Of a stretch of 64,000 nucleotides of DNA, positions 26,961 to 39,862 are shown piece after piece (position 1 is the stretch's first letter; each line of letters opens with the position of its first letter). The translations under genes were made by a program, and so were the position numbers. This DNA is from Cololabis saira (lineage: Eukaryota; Chordata; Actinopteri; Beloniformes; Belonidae). Below the pieces are notes generated by a model. The model did not search any database, was not told the DNA's origin, and saw nothing but the letters and a program-made list of their open reading frames with translations. The DNA lies in NCBI RefSeq assembly GCF_033807715.1, contig NC_084591.1:27810090-27874089 (forward strand), written 5' to 3'.

Positions 26961-29900
26961 GAGGTAGTCAGTCGGTCTGCGTCCATCTGTCACATATAGC
27001 CTGGCATCTACAGTAGACAGAGGACACCACTATAATGATGCTTTTACAGTCAGTTCTTCAGAGGAGGATTCTCCTACCTACCCCGCTACCTAGCACCACG
27101 GTTTTTGCAATGAAGCAATCCGATACTTGTCTGTCACTGTGCAGGGGCTCAGTTAGGAAGAGCTGTAGAATGAGGAGCAATATGACGATGATGCTGACAT
27201 ATTCTCCACACTAAAGCGCTTTCTTTTGTATTATCTCTACAGGCCTTTCAATTCAAATTCCACAAGATTCCCAAGCCGTTTTACAACATGAAGTCTGGAC
27301 CCAGATTAGGAAAGTCTCACTTCTAACTCTTCTATAGTAACAATATGGCAGTGTGACGCAATTCCACTCCTGGTATTTTAACAGAACGCTTTATTTGAGG
27401 ACAGGCTCACTGAAGTGGATTGCTCATTGCCAAGGATGGTGAGACTATAACGCCATCTACAGTTATCCAGAAATAATGCACCGCTGAAGAGGAGGACGAC
27501 AAACATCTCTACTTTCCCACTGTTTCTGCACTGTGTTGGAAGTAAGAGGTAATGATGAAAGAAAGGCCTGACAGAAAACCTGCAGGCAGAAGTGTAGGTC
27601 ATGGCTCAGTGGCATCTGCTTTGGCTGGTATGTGAAATACAGTGTGAACATGAATGGTGGCAAAGAGAAGGGGATGTTTCTGGTTACAACTAATTCCCAT
27701 GAATGCTTTAGTTGTTTCACAATAATAAATCTTAAGGAAGAATTTTGCATTAAGAGGAAAGCTTATAATCAAATGATGGAATGACAAAATGTTCCCAACT
27801 CCAGTTGAAAATAGATTTGAATAAATCAGAGGGGAAAATAAATCATGCAAAGATAAATAGGTCTACTGATCTGTTTTCCTGTTGCTGGTCACAGACTGGT
27901 GCTGCTGGTTTTGTAATGCAGCGGCTGCATATGGTCATGTGACGCAAAAGCCCAGTGCATGCTGGGAAGCGCTGCAAGCCATGATTATACAACAAGAAGA
28001 TCTGATTTCAGGGCAAATGGATCTCGGTCCTGTTCTTGTTCTATCTATACTCTGCATTTTCTTCAGCCTCCATAGCATTTAAACCTCTCAACATGTTTTG
28101 CTTTTATTCTGCTTCCTTTGTCCCGTTGGTTGTCATATGAAGAAAAACATACTCAGGCCTTATATCAAAAACAGTGACTGAAATATTTAAAATCAACCGA
28201 ACTTTTAACAGCTACAAGATTTTTTTATTTATTTATTTTTAATTACCCAGCAGCACTTTCACTACTCTGGGTACTACTAGTAACTGGAGGAGATGTGCTG
28301 CTCTCTAGTGGCACATAAAGGCCCATGCACTCCATCAGCAACAATGAATGGTTCTTGAAGTCAAGGTAGTAGCGTAGGTGGTGTCAGGAGAGTTTGTAAG
28401 CTGCCACTTTTGTTACTCGGAAGATAAAGGAGGTAAGAGGGAAAAAAAGTGAAAAACAAAGCCTGGTGAGCTGGTTGAACCTGATCTGCTACAGAGGGCC
28501 TAGATTATGAAAAGGCACAGTGATGCACACTGACACACTCAAGCAGCGACATGTTCAGAAACTAGAGACTGAAACAAGCAGACGTCCTAAATATCAAGCC
28601 TTCCACATTTACTGTTAGGAAAGGAAATTACTTTAAAATGTATTGTATTTCTTTAAATTACTATCCAAAGACTAGTTAAACCCTATACATGCATCTTCTA
28701 CATAATTACTATATCAGAGGTCTGGCTGTTTTGGTCAATGTTAAAAATGCAACCATTAAAATTGTTAGTAAATCACTGCAGAACATCTGAGGTTGAATAT
28801 ATCAATACCAAACAAATATATTCAAATACTCAGGCTCAAGGCTGCATGGAAATGTCACAGAAAATGTTTGCCAAGCAAATAAAGCATCTCTAGCTTTGCC
28901 TTGGGCAGCTTTGAGCGAGGATGCCGGGAAAGGCCTTGCCCAGGTAGCAATCCACATGGTGGAAAGAACCTCCCTATTTCCATGGATAAACAAACTCAGG
29001 CAGCTGCTTAAGACTAAATGCACAGCTGCCAGTGGTTATGTAAAAGCAGGAAAGTGCAACAGAGTGTATGCAGAAATATGCAAAAAGGTTGGCCGCGTCT
29101 AATCAAAACTGTAATGGCTGTGAGTAACCAAGAGGGTGAAAGATTATCTTATTTCTCATATATACACATTAGTACATTTCTGTAATCATTTAACATAATA
29201 GTTTTAGTATTTGCATCTTTATGGTTAAAAAATAAAACTTCAGCAGCACTTAATAACCTCTTCAGTATTACAACCAGGTAATAGTATCGTTGTAAATATG
29301 CTGTTTTCATGGGATTGATCCCTCCCTCCTCAAAATACACCTGGGTGTATTCCACCAAAACAGTTTAATTTCAGGTTTATCGGCTCACAGAAGTAAAGCA
29401 GTGAAGACACATTATAAGGTTTTATGATGACAAATCTTGCATAAATGTCACATTAATAAAAGTAGCTGCAGGGTAGACCAGTAAAGGACTTTTTCAGTCA
29501 AATAAACTAGAATAAATAGGGTTCTCATTGTATTACAAGTTAAGAAGAAGGACTACAGGAAAATCACTAAGGTTTCTGGGAGAACTTGGCAGTGGAAAAT
29601 GGTCCTGTTACACAACTCAAAATTCCTCTTAATTATCATCACTGTTAACAGGATTTAGCATTATTTTGTAAATTTCCTTGCTTCTCTTTTGTGTTCAGAT
29701 TGCAGATATACAGACGGAAAGAAAAGTCACCCTCTGTACAGACAATGTCACAGAAAAGTTGACTGAGCGAGATGGAGGAGACTGAGAGACTGAAACAGAC
29801 ACCTGTGGTTAAAGACGTGCTCAGGTTACAGCTTTCAGCGTTCAGATTGACAGACGCCCATCCGGAGTGCGAAGAAGGCTGCACTTTTCCTGCATTTGTG

Positions 29901-32900
29901 TATGTCAGCGTTGCTTTCCCTTCAGCACAATTAGTAACAATGGTTCCTGCAAGCTTCTGCTTCAGACTCCCTGTCCCGGCAGAGAGGCAGAACAATGAGC
30001 AGGAAAACAGCACATCAGTACATGAGGGGGCCGTGGACGAGATAAAGCAGAATCACAAACACACGCGTAGTCAGAGCCGTGAGGCCATATGCAAACACAA
30101 GCACAGATACAGGTGTGCGTGAGAATGCACACACCTTGTTTAAACAAGCACACATGCAGGGCACAGATAACAGCAATGATGCCAAGTACCATGTAAAAAA
30201 GAAGAGTGAAACAGAACATAAGGAAGAGAGTTGGGGGAGAGAAGGAAAAAAAAGCAATGCAAAAACTTAAAACCTGCAAAATGTTTTCTTTCCTTCTTTC
30301 AAACTGCGACAACCAAAAAGTATAAAGCAAATGTATACATATATATGAGAGGAGTGACTGCCGCCTTATTGAAGTTACTTCAAACCCCCAGTGGTTATGA
30401 AAAACGCCTCATCTGCGTGCATTTCTGTATTTCTGCCCTGCCTCTGTCTTCTCCAGCCCTGAGCGACACATGAACTCAGCAGAGCGAACCAAACCTCTGA
30501 CCCACTGTTCCTCTGTGAGAGGAAGCGGATGTGGGGAATGTCTCACTTTTTTTTTTCTTCTCCCTTTCCTCTCACACGCATGAAATAAACGTGCAAAGAG
30601 ACGCATACAAAGGTTGAGAACAGAAACAGCTTTCTAAAAAGAGAGCCGGCACAGATAGCCTCAGACCGAGCCACAGATAGTTCTGTTTCCCTCTGTAGCT
30701 CCAGTTAAACCCTAGCTTTTAAAGTAAAGTCAGCAAGGCCACAAAGACAGTGCTGCATGTGTTGGAAAGAATTTGAAGACTGCAAGAGCTCTATGTTTCT
30801 CCTCATGTAGGCTTTAAAGCTACAAATTTGACTGCTGGGGTATAACTTTTGAAAATGCGAGGAAGGAAATCTGAAAATGGGTCACAATATGGGCATTCTG
30901 AACTTAGGTTTTGTGATTATTTTTGTCATTCGTGAAATGTCTCCTGCGCCATTATATTCCTGAATCCCCAAACAAATGTGAACTTCATGCAGGCAAATTA
31001 AAAGACAGGCCTGCACAGGTAAGGGTGAGTCTTGGCTGCAGGTAAAATTACACCATCCAAACAACAAAGCCAAGGTTTTCTAAAGCATTTCTGTGGAAAT
31101 AAGATTTGATTTGATTTTTTTTTTTTTTACAGTGATTGCAACATTTCCCACACTTTTGAACAAAATGGGTCATTTAAAGTGCGTCAAGACAATGTAATTA
31201 AGTGTTTATTCTTACTGCCAAATTAATAAGATTTTATTTGTGGATTTCATAAAATGTTCTTAAAATGCTTTTGAAATGTTCAAAAGTTATCACATATACA
31301 GAAAGATGTAAGATATTTTAGCAACAGTTTTTAAAAACAGGTTTTAATTTGTGTTACATTAGCAAGCATATGTGAATTTCATCAGGCCAAGCTCAGGCGT
31401 TTCAAAATACAGACAAGTGCTAACTTGCTGCATATTTATCAAACAAGTCAACTTTTTGTTGGTTACTTCTCCATAAATCAGAATATAGGCAGCCACTTTT
31501 AGCAGACACAACATGGAGACACTCATGGATAGGATACCAGAATAATGAAGATGAAGAGTAGCAAAGGAGGGATGAGAGAAAGAAGATTAAAAGAAAAATA
31601 TAGGAGGTCAGGAGTCATTGGCTCACTTCAAAGATCTTCCCCTCTCATCGCTTCTAACCCCCTGAACTGCCAGACTCAGTTAGCCTCATTTAACCATGTA
31701 ATGACTGGTAATAAATCAGCAGCGCACTCCTCTCACCTCTAATCTGTAGTAGCTTGTCCTGCTCTGCGCACTCCCCCTGATGTATGACTCAGTCAGCTCT
31801 GGCTTTCTGTGTGAAGCTGATACGGTTGGTGGAAAACTACTTCTGGGAGCAGGAGCTCCACAGCATGAGGAACATAAAAAGTGTTGGGAAAACTTGATAT
31901 ACAACTAAACTGAAAGAAAGAGAAATGATAAACAGCTTTAAAGAGTCCCATCTTCCTGTGTGACATTTATATTATTTCCAGATTCGTGCAGAAACAGAGA
32001 CATGTTTGAGGATCAGAAAACCACTACCGGTAATTGAAAGCCAAGCATTTAAAGTCTTGAGAAAAGAAAAAAGAAAATTCTGAGTTTTGACACAAATATG
32101 AATGGCTTGCTTAAACCTCAAATTGTACTTATTTTTATATTTCCTCTATATTTAGGAAATGGTAAACATCTGTACCAAAATGTGGGGGAAAAAAATACTA
32201 TAAAGCCTAAAGTTTCCAGTAAGTTTTAAAGTGATGAGATGTTATCTTTGATCAGGACATATTCGGTCAAATATACAGTATCAAGTAAACAAGTGGTAAA
32301 ACTTTGACAGCCAAAGCTTAAATGTGTGATGTTGCAGCTTTTGAAAGTGGCTTAAGACATAACTCAGTAAAGCAAAACACACACAAACACACACACTGCA
32401 CTTTTCTGCTCTCTAAGAGGGGCTAATTATCCATCTATGACCTGATAACTTTCCTTGTTCAGTCAAAAACAAGACATCTCCCAGACATAAAACTTGCAAT
32501 ACGAAGGGTTGAAATCTGTCTTCCTTGACTCGGCCTCGTGGATTAAATAGAAGCAAAGCAAGCTGCGGCCAGAGCCCCCCGTACAACTGCACTCCTCAAA
32601 GTATCACGTGTTCACATCCAGGTATTGGCCTGGCCGGTCTGTAACTTACAGGGGGTTAGCTCAATGTTAGCATTTATCACATGCCACCCAGCTCAGAGGC
32701 CACTGGTGATTAAGAAGGCTTTTAGAAAGGTCGTATTAGACTGGTCTGCAAACAGGAAACAACAGTGAACAAAATACCAGAATTGTGACACTGTGTGTGC
32801 TTTCAAGCCGGTACTGTGTTATAATGAGTGTGAATGAGAGAGACTGCATGGAGAGAGCTTGTTTCCCAACATACCCTACTGTAAGCCCCCACTTGATCGG

Positions 32901-33285
32901 ACTTATCTGCATTTACACACATTTATCCTCAAGGGGATATTAGAGGCCCTGTAAGGCTCAAATACTCTGCTGTGTGTCTTGTTGTACCATGTTTTTTGTT
33001 ATCAGCTTGGGGTTCTTCTGCATCACTCCTGGATGCTCCTTTGAGCAGCTCCCGTACAGTGACACAAACCCTGCAGCAGAAATCAAACAGCCCTAAACAC
33101 CAGTTCCCTTTCTGTTCTTTCCTTCAGTATCCCTCTTCATCCACACTCCCTTTTCAGATGTGAAGCATTTTATAGAGGCTGGCTGATCACAACACAGTCT
33201 AGATAGACATGCAGATGTTTAAGCTCAAATGGTAAAAGTTGAAAGGACCGATATTGTGGGGAATAAACGCCAACTAAATCTGAAA

Positions 33286-34022
33286 TAGGCATGGGACGAT
33301 ATGAAAATTTAATATCACGATATTAGCGGACAAAAATATCACGATTACGATATTATCACGGTATTAGCATGTCGCTTATAAAATTCTTAAAATGCAAGGA
33401 AAAACACTAACCGTGGATCCACTGGTTCCTTCAGAACATTTATTCTCAAATCATTCTCAACACAGTGACACTTGAGGTAGAGAACAAATAGCGTACTGTA
33501 AATGTTATGCATTACAAAGTGTAAACTATAGTACCGGTACTTATTTGAACTTTCTTTTTTTGTAAGAAAATACTTCCCTGAGAGTCGAAAGAAATAAGTG
33601 ACAAATAGAAATAAAGTGACAAAGTAGAGCCAAATGCACACTGATTGTATTACTCTGAAACTTTAACAGTGGCTGGCTGCCTGCTACTTAGTACGGCTCT
33701 CTGGAAAAATAATAAAATAAAGGCACTGCTCTGTAGTATACAAAACAAAAGCTGCATGGCCAACACAAAGATTGAGTGAAAATAAAGTGCCACAGTAGTC
33801 AAATGCACACGGATTGTACTACTCTCTGAAAAAATATTAAATAAATAATAATAATAAATAATATTAATAAAATACATGAAAAAAATAACACTGGCTTCTA
33901 CCTGGCTGGTAGCCAAAAAAAAAAAAAAAAAAATTGGCGATAATTACAGTACCCCACGATAACGTTATCGCGGCCGTTTTTTATCGCGATATACAATAAT
34001 ATCGTATATCGCCCCATGCCTA
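33286..34022. mobile_element. Non-autonomous hAT-like element, copy 2 of the same family
   Basis: Ends TAGGCATGGGACGATAT and (reverse) TAGGCATGGGGCGATAT match copy 1. The exact 8-base duplication ATCTGAAA lies at 33,278-33,285 and 34,023-34,030. The inner ends carry the same cacgata/tatcgtg motifs. The middle has an imperfect duplication about 171 bases apart (caaatgcacac with attgta.tactct) and an A-run. There is no transposase. Confidence 0.85.
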
Positions 34023-34030
34023 ATCTGAAA

Positions 34031-35454
34031 CTATCAACTGTTGTTTTAGTCATCTTCTTCACTGACTATATAGACTGGGTGTGGATTGGGGTATTTTGCA
34101 TCTTTACACGATGCTTATTTTAAGATCACGCTACACTAAAGGAACACCCTCTCCCCTCTTTATCTCTGCCTACATGCTGTTTTGTCCCTCCCTGACAAGT
34201 AGAAGACATGTACAGGCCATATGGGCAGATCAGAGACATACGGCACTTGTCAGCAACACATATAAGAAACATATGGTTGCTGGTGCTGGCCTGTCAGCAA
34301 TTAATCCTGTTCTATCACTGTCGGTCTAGCTGCTGTTTTCATTTTTCACCACATCTGCATGCGCAGGGTGCTGTAGGTTCAAGTCATTTAGGTCATGGTA
34401 ATCCTGAAAAGCTTGAATCGAAGGCAAGTGGACTTGGTGTATGCAGAATTGAATAATTGTGACTTGAGGAGTGATACAGGCATAGAAAACAATGCTTAGA
34501 AACTAGAGTAATAGAAGTTGTTTATGTTTAATGGGGAAAAAAATCAATATTCAAAAACAGGAAGTAGTCTCAGGTTTTGCCAATTCAAAACTCTCACATC
34601 TTGATTCATCTGACCAAAAACATTTTATATGCTGACCAGGGAATCAACATACTGTAGATTTAAAAAGCCCACAGGATGGACAGGTGAGTCAGTGACTTAC
34701 AAGTGATTAGGCCAACTCATAAGAACGAATGGCACAACAGCCTAAACCATCTTACACAGCACTTTCAAGAGAGGACATCGTCACGCATATTCCACCTCCC
34801 TGTGTTTGTGTGCCTGAGGCTTGACAGCAGGATATTTTTGTCGCTTTCTGCTCTGCCCGAGGAGGTAGTAACAGAAGAAAACCGGAGAGCTCTGAGTGGC
34901 AGCAGTGGCATTGCGTGACCTTTTTTTATTTATTTATTTATTTTTTTACACACAAGCGGTTTTACCCTGTAAATATGCTGCATGTTTTCACACACTGATT
35001 TGTCACTATGCAGTCTCTATTAGGTCTGTATTCATTTCCAAAGGGTAGGAGCAGTGATTTAATAGGGATGCCACTGATATGTTGCAATCGCTCGGTGTCA
35101 GTTTGAACTGGAAAAGCCCTTCGGTTGTGAGGTGAAACATATCCAAGAACAAAGAAAAAAAAATGTTCAGTTTTCCGTTGAAGCTTTTTAGAAGAACTGC
35201 ATGCAGGTGTGCTGTATGAGTACTAATGGACAGAAAAACGCATCATGATATGACAGGCAGAGCAACCATGGAAAGAAAACCTGTCTCTGTCTCTTCCTCT
35301 GTACTGATGAACTAATGTCTCTTTGTTAAGAACAGCATGGAAAAGAGACCAACAGAACCAAACTACTGAAAACACAGCACACCCAACACCCTGCTCGTGC
35401 ATCGTAGTGACTGATACATTCTGCACATTCCATTTTTTTCCCTTAATTGTCTAC
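34031..35454. other. Non-coding stretch
   Basis: No supported gene or defined repeat; a T-rich tract lies near 34,920-34,950. Confidence 0.5.
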
Positions 35455-35459
35455 GTTTT

Positions 35460-35701
35460 TGTGGCAGGGTGGAGGAGCTGCAGCCACTCAGGCTGATTAG
35501 GGCACAGGTGGGCCCAATCAGCCTCTCCACTCTGCCAGCCTTCATAAGGCAGAGCTGGACAGCAGCAAAGGGGTCGGAGGAGCTGCTGGTATGCTGCTGA
35601 GGAGCTGGGTGCTGCACGTGTGTTGGGAATAAAAGGGTCTGCACAAAACTCCGTGTCTCTCCATCCTGTCGGTCGGGCCCCGTAGCACACGCATTGCTAC
35701 A
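35460..35701 (+). mobile_element. Solo LTR, copy 3, outside the array
   Basis: The 242-base element starts TGTGGCAGGG and ends TGCTACA, with a perfect 5-base target duplication GTTTT (35,455-35,459 and 35,702-35,706). It matches the two array LTRs in reverse orientation, with a degraded TATA region (cataaggcagagc) and AATAAA before gggtctgcac. It is clearly more diverged than the array copies are from each other. Confidence 0.85.
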
Positions 35702-35706
35702 GTTTT

Positions 35707-38700
35707 TGTTTCAATTTCCTTCATAATGCTTATAATGCAAAACTCATGTGTCACACACTATCTCCACAAACTGGAGATAACTTCTGATGAGAGGTGTGGC
35801 ATTGTAAGCTTAGATGGTAAAGCCCAGGCCAAAGGCTGCACAAAGTTCTGTGAGGAAGGCATCAAAACAAATGTAAGAAAATGATGCCTGGTGAAAACTG
35901 CTAGATAAAGTGGCTGTGTCAAAAACACACCACAGCGTATACACTGAAAATTAAGAGCAAAGGTTAAAGCAACTCCAAAGAGGTTTTTTTTTTTCAACTT
36001 TCAATTTCATTTTAAGAAATGTTTGATTATAAGAATTGGATAAAATGCACCTACCATAGCAAAAAACAACCCAAGTAACTTTAACCTCCTCTCCAGGTCA
36101 TCTCTCACAACAAACTATCGCTTTAAATGTCACACATCACAGACCATTTTTCGCAATGGATATAAAAATGGATGCAAGAAAAAAAAAAAAAAGTTAAATA
36201 GAACTACAGTCTACATCTTGGAAGTGACAACTAAGAGATATGAAAAAGTTATGACAGAAGAGGCGAGGAAAAGAAAACAAGTGTGTAACCAAGCAAGAGA
36301 CTGAACAGGAATACTTCACAGACAGCGCTATAAAAGTAATTCAACCTCCACACCTACAGGGGACCCGTCGAGTTAAAAGCAGAGGTTCCTTTCTTTTGTA
36401 TTGCTTTAAACATGTCAAATCTTTCCCCGTCCCCGAGGCACAAACATGAGATTCACAAGCGATAAGGAAAATCTTGCTCTCTATGAGATGTCTTAAGCAC
36501 CTCTTAGGACATCGAAAGGATGGTCAAAGGCCAGCCAGGCTGCTCTCAACTTCAGCCTCGAGACACCAATATCTCAAAAAGTGAAAAGAAGGCAATCAGG
36601 ATGCACACCACTCAGTACTTCACCTTGGACTTCCTGTCCAAAGCTGCCTGCCAGGAAATCTGCTACTACTATTAAAGTTCAAGAGCATCATCCTTACTTC
36701 TTTCTCCAAAGAAGAGGGACATTTTCATAGTTACATTTATCATGTTGCATTTGAGAGCCAGTAACGTTATCTTCAGGTCATGTCTGTTTTTCCTTTTTCT
36801 TCTCCTTTAAACTGAGCAGCAACTCAGCTGCAACTATTGTAATCCCATTTAGGGTAGGTATCCATAGCACAAGGATGATCCACATGCTTGCACACAAAAC
36901 ATACACAGACTAACTACTTTTAGAGCCTACAACCAAGAGGCAGGGCTAAGTTGTTGATTTTGAAAAAAATGCAAAAAAGAAAAAGAAAACAGAGGAGGAG
37001 GAGGAGGCGGACAGCCTGGAGTACCAGGATGATATTAACTTCTTAAGACATGTATGCTTTTAAAGTGCGTGTGTGCGCATGTGTGTGTACGTTTGGTTTG
37101 TCTTGCCTCGTGCAACAGAGATCTCTAATCCAATTATAGCTCAGCCCAGCCTAGCCTCAGTCACCAAGGGCAAATCTAGTTAGCTTATGCCAACACCAGT
37201 AGCCCACCAGTTCCACGCAGACACAGCAGCTCAGCGTTCACAGCCTGCTGACTACGTCTAGAGGAAAAATGTATAAAATCCCCTGAATCGAAGCATTCTC
37301 CTCTCAGACAAACCTCATTGAGTGAGTGAGGACCAAGTGTTCTGCTGGAGAAACGCATCTTTTCCTTTTGTTGTTCGTTTTTTTTGTTTTTGTTTTCTTC
37401 AGAAAGTAAGTCAATTAGTGCGGAATCAAAAGATAAATAGATATGCCTCGATACGTCAGCTCAGCTGGTATCACAATTTTCAGCTCGACTACAGTAAAGG
37501 TCAGATCAGGTCAACAGAAATTAAAATCATAATTTTTCCCCACTCAGGTCAAGTATATAATGGAGATAATGATAAAGCTGCTCAAACACACATTAGCATG
37601 AAATGTCTTCAGCATTTACTGGAAATTGGAAAAAAGTAAAGGTTAGCAGTTTGTAATCTGTGTTCAATAAATATGTCAGCAAGTGTGAGAAGCTTTGGGA
37701 GGGGGTGTGCATTTTTGTTAATAACGCTAGGCTTCTTCAGTGCTTGAAAAATACTGGCAAAATACTAACATTGCAAAGAATATGTAGAATCGTACCAATT
37801 GAAAAGACGAGAACTCCTTATTTAAGAGATTGTGTCAAAAAAACAAACAAGTCTCACATTTTTGTAATTTACAACTTTGATAATTGATTATTTTGTTCTT
37901 CAGAGCTGCATGCAGTACTCCAGTTCAGCCCCATGCAACTTTTTACAGTGCTTTAAAAGATGAGACTTTTATGCAGACATGCCACCCTGATTTTGTATGT
38001 GAACAATGCTAAAAACAAAGAACCCAGGCATTTTCACGACATCCCTGTTCCACCTTGAGAGGTGCAACAAACAAAGGTGAAGCAAAGCCATATTGAGCTC
38101 TGCATACAAAAGGTGAGAGAGTGTGGCAGCCCACAGCCCTCTTATTAAAGACACCCCTGTCTTCCAGAGGATTCTGCAAAGCTGGCATGCTGTGTGTAAT
38201 CACCAAGTAAAGTCAGTTGAGTCTTCGGGAATTTCCAAAGGAAAACAGCAGTGCCTAGACAAGTACCAGATTCTGCACTAACGTGATGCAATCACACACA
38301 CAGACAAACACACAGAGCCCCTCTCTTTTAACGCAGACACACACCAGGACCAATATAAGATTGTGCAGGAATGCTTGTCGGGTTATCAGAATTTATTTTC
38401 AAACCAAGGCACTTTTAGTCATTGTAGTGAAAAATGTAGCAACACGTTTGAACAGTGCATGGTTATTATGCAGATATTTTTTTTTCTCAGTTTAAAAAAA
38501 AAAGTTAAATAGGTGTCTAACTGTAACGATCATAAAATGGACCCCCACAGAACAAGAAACAGCACAGCAGATAAAATGGCAAAAGGAAAATTGTGGCTTT
38601 AGACAGTTGTTTTATAAAGTAAATAAAACAAAATATTTCGGACATTATATGCTGTATTCTCAAATGCATATCCAATTCTTAACCCCCCCCCCCCCCTTCT

Positions 38701-38757
38701 GAAAAGCATCCACAATGCATTTCTATGCACATGGCTGGCTGCACGGCTCCCTGCTGC
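35707..38757. other. Non-coding stretch
   Basis: No supported gene. A purine (GGA) tract lies near 36,988-37,009. gtataaaatccc near 37,270 followed by g/c-balanced sequence is a weak TATA candidate on the plus strand. Confidence 0.45.
38683..38696. repeat. Poly(C) run of 14
   Basis: Pure C-run shortly before the hAT-like element at 38.8 kb. Confidence 0.9.
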
Positions 38758-39862
38758 TAAGGGTGCGTCCCAATACTCCCCCTCGCCCTCCTTTTCTTCC
38801 CTAACCCTAACTTTTGCGCGTTCCCGTGAAGGTAGTGGTGTCCCAATTCCTCTTTTCACCTAGGGGGAGGGGGCATAACGAGGGCTAGGGGCTGAGAATA
38901 GCCCCTTCAAATCGAGGGATTTCAGATGCTGACTTGGCGAGCGAGGGGGTATGAAAAAAAGAGGCTCTGCGTCGATTTGACTCGCCGACCGAAGGCAAAC
39001 AGGCAGACTGGTCTCAGAGAAATAGAGAGAAATAATCCTGTGACTCGTCAGATTTGTTTTGGATGTTTCTGATATAATAGTCTTCAGAAACCACAAAGTA
39101 ATCCAGCTGATATCTGGGTAATTTACACACTTTCAGATAAAGTTGCGGAAGATCACGCCAGAATAAAGGGATTTATGGTTCCGCGTTACACCAACGCAGA
39201 TCCTACGGCGGAGGTTACGCAACCTACGCCGTAGGCTCTGCGTCGATTTAACGCGGACCCAAGCTCCGGACCCGGCAGACAGAAATCTCTAAATTTCGGA
39301 GCAAATTTCTTAACAGGCGTAGCTACAACTGTTAGATTTAATCTATTAAACCAACATATTCCTAAATGATTTATTTCAGCCGGCGTGATTCTCAACAGAG
39401 CTGCGTCCCGGGAGAGAGTGTCTCTCCCGGGGCTGACGGAGCAGCCTGCCCGGCGGACACGTCTCTTCTCGGGCTGTGAGCTGAGGCTGCTCCCCGGGGC
39501 CGGCGGCTCTTCTCATCTCCGAAAACATCGGGTCAAATTTCTTAACAGGCGTTATTTGGATAAACTGAACCCCGGTTGGGGATCTTAAGGTTACCATTAT
39601 ACCTGAAAAAATATTAAAACTTAATAAAGTGCCATATTAACAGCGCTACAGCTGAAATTAAAACAGCTTTTGGCTCTCTGCTTCCTGATCAGGTTAGGGA
39701 TGAAAACGAGGGGGAGTAGGAGAAATGGGACAGGCACCTGGGCCAAGTGCCCTGGATCTCAAGTGCCCTAAAATCTCCCCCTTCTTTTTTAGGGCTTAGG
39801 GAAGAAAAAAAGTGCGAGTGGAGAAAAGAAGGGCGAGTGAAGGAGAATTGGGATTGGGCCTA
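38758..39862. mobile_element. hAT-like element with nested MITE
   Basis: Ends read TAAGGGTGCGTCCCAATACTCC and (reverse) TAGGCCCAATCCCAATTCTCC, a terminal inverted repeat with subterminal cctcgcccc/gggcgag motifs. The interior is GC- and CpG-rich, contains cccgggagaga...tctctcccggg as a hairpin, repeats aaatttcttaacaggcgt at about 39,303 and 39,535, and carries a palindromic MITE near 39.2 kb. Open frames inside are short. No clear target duplication was found. Confidence 0.6.
39172..39258. mobile_element. Palindromic MITE, copy B (right arm damaged)
   Basis: Same family as copy A: the left arm TTTATGGTTCCGCGTTACACC is intact and the right arm ends aacgcggaccc, losing the terminal bases. It is inserted within the hAT-like element at 38.8-39.9 kb. 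Confidence 0.7.

Larger units (their letters stand above)
24669..33277. other. Non-coding stretch, intron-like
   Basis: Unique-looking DNA with CA tracts near 26.7 kb, the weak TATA candidate at 26.9 kb and the repeat remnant at 25.6 kb. A 122-codon frame at 29,645-30,013 (minus) and a 116-codon frame opposite it lack splice support. No exon recognised. Confidence 0.5.
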
